A stretch of DNA of 64,000 nucleotides from CAYJPA01 sp964371945 (lineage in GTDB: Bacteria > Chloroflexota > Chloroflexia > Thermomicrobiales > UBA6265), in contig CAYJPA010000005.1 of the NCBI GenBank assembly GCA_964371945.1, positions 1 through 64,000 of the forward strand, read 5' to 3'. Of the stretch, positions 60,902 to 64,000 are shown one piece after another. Within the stretch, counting starts at the first letter, position 1, and the number at the start of each line of letters is the position of its first letter. The translations under genes were made by a program, and so were the position numbers. A model generated the notes under the pieces. It did not search any database and was not told where the DNA came from. It saw only the letters and a list, made by a program, of their open reading frames with translations.

Positions 60902-61624
60902 CTAGAAGGGCCAGAGATTGAGCTCCTGCGTCCACGCGCGATCGGACTGCCTGAGCAAAAAGACAATCGCCTCTGCGACGTCGGCGACCTCGAGGTATTT
61001 CCGCCCGTCGTCGCGTTGGCGTTCCTTCTCTTCGACGGATCTGCCGGCGAAGCCGGTCAAAATCGATCCGGGCAGCACCGTGCTAACCTTGATCCGATCC
61101 GATCCGACCTCAGCCGCAAGTGATTCCATAAAACCGATCAACCCGAACTTCGAGGCGCTGTAGGCGGCGAGATCCGCATACCCCTGTTTGCCCGCTCCCG
61201 ACCCGATAGCTACGATTGAGCCACCTCCACGCGCCCTCATCAGAGGAATAACCGCTTTGCAAGCCAGGAAGACGCCGGTCAGATTCGTGTCCAGCGTTTC
61301 CCGCCAGTTGGCAAGCGAGTAGTGCTCGACCGGCCCATAAAGACCAACGGCCGCCGCGCATACCAGGATGTCCACACCGCCGAACTTAGCAACGGTCTGG
61401 GCAACCGCGGACTGCATCCGCGATTCGTTCGCGACATTTGCGGGCAGAACCACCGCTCGCCCACCACGCGTATCCATCAACCTCGCGGTTTCGTCCAGAG
61501 TCGCCCCTGTTCGCCCTACCAAACCAACGAGGACGCCTTCCCGGCCAAGGGCAAGCGCGACTTCTCGCCCGACACCGCTGCCGGCGCCGGTAACAATCGC
61601 GACCTTCCGGTCAAGGGTTGTCAA
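60902..61624 (-). CDS. Short-chain dehydrogenase/reductase
   Basis: This 240-residue classical SDR has TGAGSGVG (about 12-19), CAAA-type structural motif, catalytic Ser in AIGSGAGKQG and YSASKFG (Tyr and Lys). It ends in a short LNLWPF tail. It is NAD(P)-dependent; the substrate is unknown. It lies just upstream of the repeat array and secreted protein, and 65 bases from the small membrane-protein gene. Confidence 0.88.
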   Translation of the reverse strand: MTTLDRKVAIVTGAGSGVGREVALALGREGVLVGLVGRTGATLDETARLMDTRGGRAVVLPANVANESRMQSAVAQTVAKFGGVDILVCAAAVGLYGPVEHYSLANWRETLDTNLTGVFLACKAVIPLMRARGGGSIVAIGSGAGKQGYADLAAYSASKFGLIGFMESLAAEVGSDRIKVSTVLPGSILTGFAGRSVEEKERQRDDGRKYLEVADVAEAIVFLLRQSDRAWTQELNLWPF

Positions 61625-61689
61625 AGCGTCTCCTCAGCGAGCGCAAATCCGTATAGGCGACCCACTCGACTGGAAACATTGCTCGGCTA

Positions 61690-62004
61690 TCACGAAGCGA
61701 CAGCCGTTTGGGGCGCTGGTATCTGCTGTTTCGTGCGACGGCGGCGTTGCCGAACGCCAACAACATAGATGACAAATCCAATCGCCATCAACAGGAGCAC
61801 TATGGTGGTTTCATTCGTGGTCAATTCGCTCGTTTCGGGATCCATTGCATGGAAGCTAAACCAGACACCGCCTGCAAACAGCCCGATCCCGATGAGCCCA
61901 ACAATCCCGCCCCATCGAAAAAAACGCCAGGTCAGAATGACGACACCAAGGATCGCCCACTTGACGAGCAATTCGACGAGACGCCCCTTGGCAGCATCTT
62001 TCAT
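61690..62004 (-). CDS. Small membrane protein
   Basis: This 104-residue protein has three predicted membrane helices (about 11-27 LVKWAILGVVILTWRFF, 32-50 GGIVGLIGIGLFAGGVWF and 68-84 IVLLLMAIGFVIYVVG) and a basic tail (RQRRRRTK). A GGAGG site lies 11 bases before the ATG. No known family was recognised. It is divergent from the thioredoxin-like gene at 62198. Confidence 0.65.
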   Translation of the reverse strand: MKDAAKGRLVELLVKWAILGVVILTWRFFRWGGIVGLIGIGLFAGGVWFSFHAMDPETSELTTNETTIVLLLMAIGFVIYVVGVRQRRRRTKQQIPAPQTAVAS

Positions 62005-62197
62005 TTCGGCAATCGCCTCCAGCTCAATGCAAAATGTGTCCGTACTCTATCGATCGACTCGCCGTTTCGCAAGATCGTGAGAAGCCTTCGTGGTTTTTGA
62101 GGAACGACATGTTGCATTCGATTGAGGACCGGATGACAATCATGCTCCCTGGATATCCTCACCGATAACGCGCGTCAGAAATCGGATTCGGCAAACG

Positions 62198-63295
62198 ATG
62201 ACAACGGTCCTAGCGATCGCAATGGGAATGGGATTGATTGCGCTGGGGTTCGAGCTCTGGCTTGCCAAAGAGCTTCGCGAGCAGCAACAGGGAATCGCTG
62301 CAAAGGTCGCCGGGCTCGAGCATCGACTCAGCCAGCTCGGCATTCCCGCCGGTCAGCGTCCCAGAAACCGAAGACGCGGCACATCTCCGCTGCCGGCAAA
62401 TAGCATTCTCAACGACTTCGAGCTACCGAACATTCGCGGAGGTGCGATCACGCTCTCGCAATGGCGGGGGCAACGGGTCGCGTTTGTCTTCGTTCAACCT
62501 GAATGCCCCCTGTCGTTGGCTCTGCTGCCCAGACTCAGCGATCGGCCCCCCGGTGGCCCGAATGTAGTTGTGATCACAACTGCTGGCGCGGAAGCAAACG
62601 AAACGCTCGCCCAGAATGTTCCAAACGACCTGCCGCTCCTGGTCCAGAACGGAATGGAGCTTGCGCGCGTGTGGCGTATCGGAGCAACCCCCTCGGCCCA
62701 TTTCATTGATGAGAATGGCGTCACCGAGCAACAGGCGCTGGTTGGCAACACGCCAATTCTCGCAGCGCTCGGAATTGGCCCTGGAATAACGCCAAGCTTG
62801 CAGGTCGAATCGCAGACAACAAAGCTAGATCCGTCTCGATTCGATCCTCCCAAACCACCGATTGCCGGCAAGATCGCTCCTCCCATCGACCTGGCGGCAC
62901 TTTTCAGCGAGCAGTTCGCCAATCAACCCCCACCCGTGGACCAGACGCTCATCGTCTTCTTCGATGTTGCTTGCCAGCCCTGTCAACTCCTGTCGCCGGA
63001 GCTCGAACGCCGGCTCACGTTGAACGGCGGCGGTTTTCGTCTGGCGATTATCGCGAGGGGTCCTCGCAACATGCTCGACGAGCTTATGAACGAACATCGG
63101 CTCAAGCTTCCAATCGCTATGACGGAGAACTGGTCGATTGCTCGTTCATTCGGAATGGTTGAAACGCCTTCAGCGGTGCTTCTGAATGCTGAGTGGCGAG
63201 TCATGGAACCGCCTGCCATCGGTGTGAGCGCGGTCCTTGCGCTGACGGATTTAGCAATCTCGCGATCTCAATCATTCGCGGAGGCGGCACCATAG
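62198..63295 (+). CDS. Membrane-anchored protein with two thioredoxin-like domains
   Basis: This 365-residue protein has an N-terminal membrane helix (VLAIAMGMGLIALGFELWL) followed by a linker with a helical segment. The first AhpC/TSA-like domain (about 70-195) has FELPNIRGGAITLSQW, a single Cys in VFVQPECPLSLALL and a cis-Pro region ATPSAHFID. The second thioredoxin domain (about 220-345) has a CQPC pair in FFDVACQPCQLL and ETPSAVLL. It probably acts outside the membrane in disulfide or peroxide chemistry, as MauD-like and TlpA-like proteins do. Its stop overlaps the next gene (TAGTG). Confidence 0.8.
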   Translation: MTTVLAIAMGMGLIALGFELWLAKELREQQQGIAAKVAGLEHRLSQLGIPAGQRPRNRRRGTSPLPANSILNDFELPNIRGGAITLSQWRGQRVAFVFVQPECPLSLALLPRLSDRPPGGPNVVVITTAGAEANETLAQNVPNDLPLLVQNGMELARVWRIGATPSAHFIDENGVTEQQALVGNTPILAALGIGPGITPSLQVESQTTKLDPSRFDPPKPPIAGKIAPPIDLAALFSEQFANQPPPVDQTLIVFFDVACQPCQLLSPELERRLTLNGGGFRLAIIARGPRNMLDELMNEHRLKLPIAMTENWSIARSFGMVETPSAVLLNAEWRVMEPPAIGVSAVLALTDLAISRSQSFAEAAP

Positions 63296-64000
63296 TGTTC
63301 TGGAGCGGGAAAAAGTCCGCGATCGTCGATCCGCCGCTGGTTTCAGTGGTCATGACCACGCGAGATCGCCCGGGATTCTTGGGTGTCGCGCTTCGCTGCT
63401 ACGCCAATCAGACCTACCCTCGCCGGGAGTTGATCGTAGTCGATGACGGCGATCTGTTCCCAGCCGTTGAGTCAGCCATCGCGGTTGTGGGTGGTCGCCT
63501 GGTGAAGACCACCCCCGGAACGCCGATCGGCACAAAAATGAACTTAGGGCTGGAACATGCTTCTGGCGAGCTCTGCAAGAAGATGGACGACGACGATTGG
63601 TATTCGCCTGTCTACATCGAGACGTTTGTCCGCGCCTTTCATGAGAGTTGGACCGAGGCCTGCAAACCAACCGTGGGCTTCGTCACTCCATTTCTCTTCT
63701 TCAATGTCGCGGCCTGGGAAATACGGCAATCGGCCAAAGGGAATGTGCCGGGCGCGACGCTCGTGTTCCGGCGCGATGATTGGAAAGAAGCCCCGTTTCG
63801 AAACTTGCCCGGCGACGAAGATCTCTGGTTTTACCAGGATCAGTTGCGAATCGGAGCGACTCCCCTCGCGATCGCGGACACCGATATCTTCATGGCCGTG
63901 CGCCATCGTGGTTCAACCACGAACCGGGGTCATACATGGGTCAATCAGTGGAACAACATCGCACTCGAGGATTACCTGCTTGATCGACCGCTTCACAAGC
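63295..64000 (+). CDS. Glycosyltransferase family 2, C-terminus cut by the window
   Basis: The frame opens at a GTG overlapping the upstream stop by one base (TAGTG), ten bases after GGAGG, and runs past the right edge. About 235 codons are visible: VSVVMTTRDRPGFLGVALRCYANQTYPRRELIVVDDGD, then the metal-binding DDDDW (in CKKMDDDDWYSPVYIETF) and GDEDLWF, the layout of GT-A family 2 enzymes. Together with the thioredoxin-like gene it forms a coupled pair. The donor is unknown. Confidence 0.85.
   Translation, partial: MFWSGKKSAIVDPPLVSVVMTTRDRPGFLGVALRCYANQTYPRRELIVVDDGDLFPAVESAIAVVGGRLVKTTPGTPIGTKMNLGLEHASGELCKKMDDDDWYSPVYIETFVRAFHESWTEACKPTVGFVTPFLFFNVAAWEIRQSAKGNVPGATLVFRRDDWKEAPFRNLPGDEDLWFYQDQLRIGATPLAIADTDIFMAVRHRGSTTNRGHTWVNQWNNIALEDYLLDRPLHK

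Noticed and set aside
1..64000. CRISPR arrays, insertion sequences, rRNA or tRNA genes
   Set aside because: None were recognised when scanning both strands; TTCGA-type T-loop matches fell inside protein genes without cloverleaf context, and no transposase or regularly spaced repeat-spacer series was seen.

Overview
The window is bacterial DNA, GC-rich and densely coded, with many 1-8 base start/stop overlaps and frequent GTG/TTG starts. The gene set (a reduced division/cell-wall cluster, acyl-CoA metabolism genes, Ala/Thr-rich surface proteins, a sugar ABC operon with a family 4 glycosidase, a small LPSTG protein) best fits a Chloroflexota bacterium, possibly of the Thermomicrobia. That placement is an inference from gene content, because no rRNA or tRNA gene was recognised in the window.

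Layout. 1-1000: an ECF sigma factor overlapping its zinc-finger anti-sigma factor, which is cut by the window edge. 1130-8541: acyl-CoA metabolism (3-hydroxyacyl-CoA dehydrogenase, acyl-CoA dehydrogenase, an alkyl-DHAP-synthase-like flavoprotein, two enoyl-CoA hydratase-family proteins, a HAD phosphatase) plus a Ser/Thr kinase. 8661-14376: an unusual trio, a large kinase-like protein without its catalytic Asp, divergent from a two-TM coiled-coil protein and a MotB/ZorB-like protein with 28-residue Ala/Thr repeats. 14394-22733: a GntR regulator, aminotransferase and acetyltransferase on one strand, divergent from a sugar ABC transporter operon with a GH4 enzyme and an SDR; the gap between them holds a perfect 14-bp palindrome and a strong promoter.

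23488-36849 is a surface-glycan region and the most unusual part. Two glycosyltransferases and a sulfotransferase accompany five paralogous proteins of about 490-515 residues. Each paralog has a PP-loop (GGGKDS) and a C-x9-C-x2-C-x2-C site resembling the zinc site of QueC. Three of them run as a coupled operon into a UDP-sugar 6-dehydrogenase; the other two lie on the opposite strand behind a Tat-exported, LPSTG-anchored small protein. QueC converts a carboxylate to an amide and then a nitrile, so the working hypothesis is ATP-dependent modification (for example amidation) of uronic-acid sugars made by the dehydrogenase.

36976-48182 is a compact dcw cluster on the minus strand: mraZ, rsmH, murF, mraY, murD, murC, murB, ddl, ftsZ, nrdR. 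It lacks murE, murG, ftsW, ftsI, ftsQ and ftsA. Upstream of mraZ are five GTGG-type repeats, four at exact 10-bp spacing, interwoven with two DnaA-box sequences. 48335-56423 holds a biotin carboxylase/BCCP fusion, a membrane-anchored unknown, a methyltransferase, glycogen phosphorylase and a ThDP enzyme. 56420-59363 is an Mhq-like quinone/aromatic stress operon (MarR regulator, ring-cleaving dioxygenase, alpha/beta hydrolase, flavin reductase) with a palindromic operator on its promoter. 59611-64000 holds a secreted protein preceded by four 11-bp-spaced TTCA repeats (Pho-box-like), an SDR, a small membrane protein, a double-thioredoxin membrane protein and a glycosyltransferase cut by the window edge.
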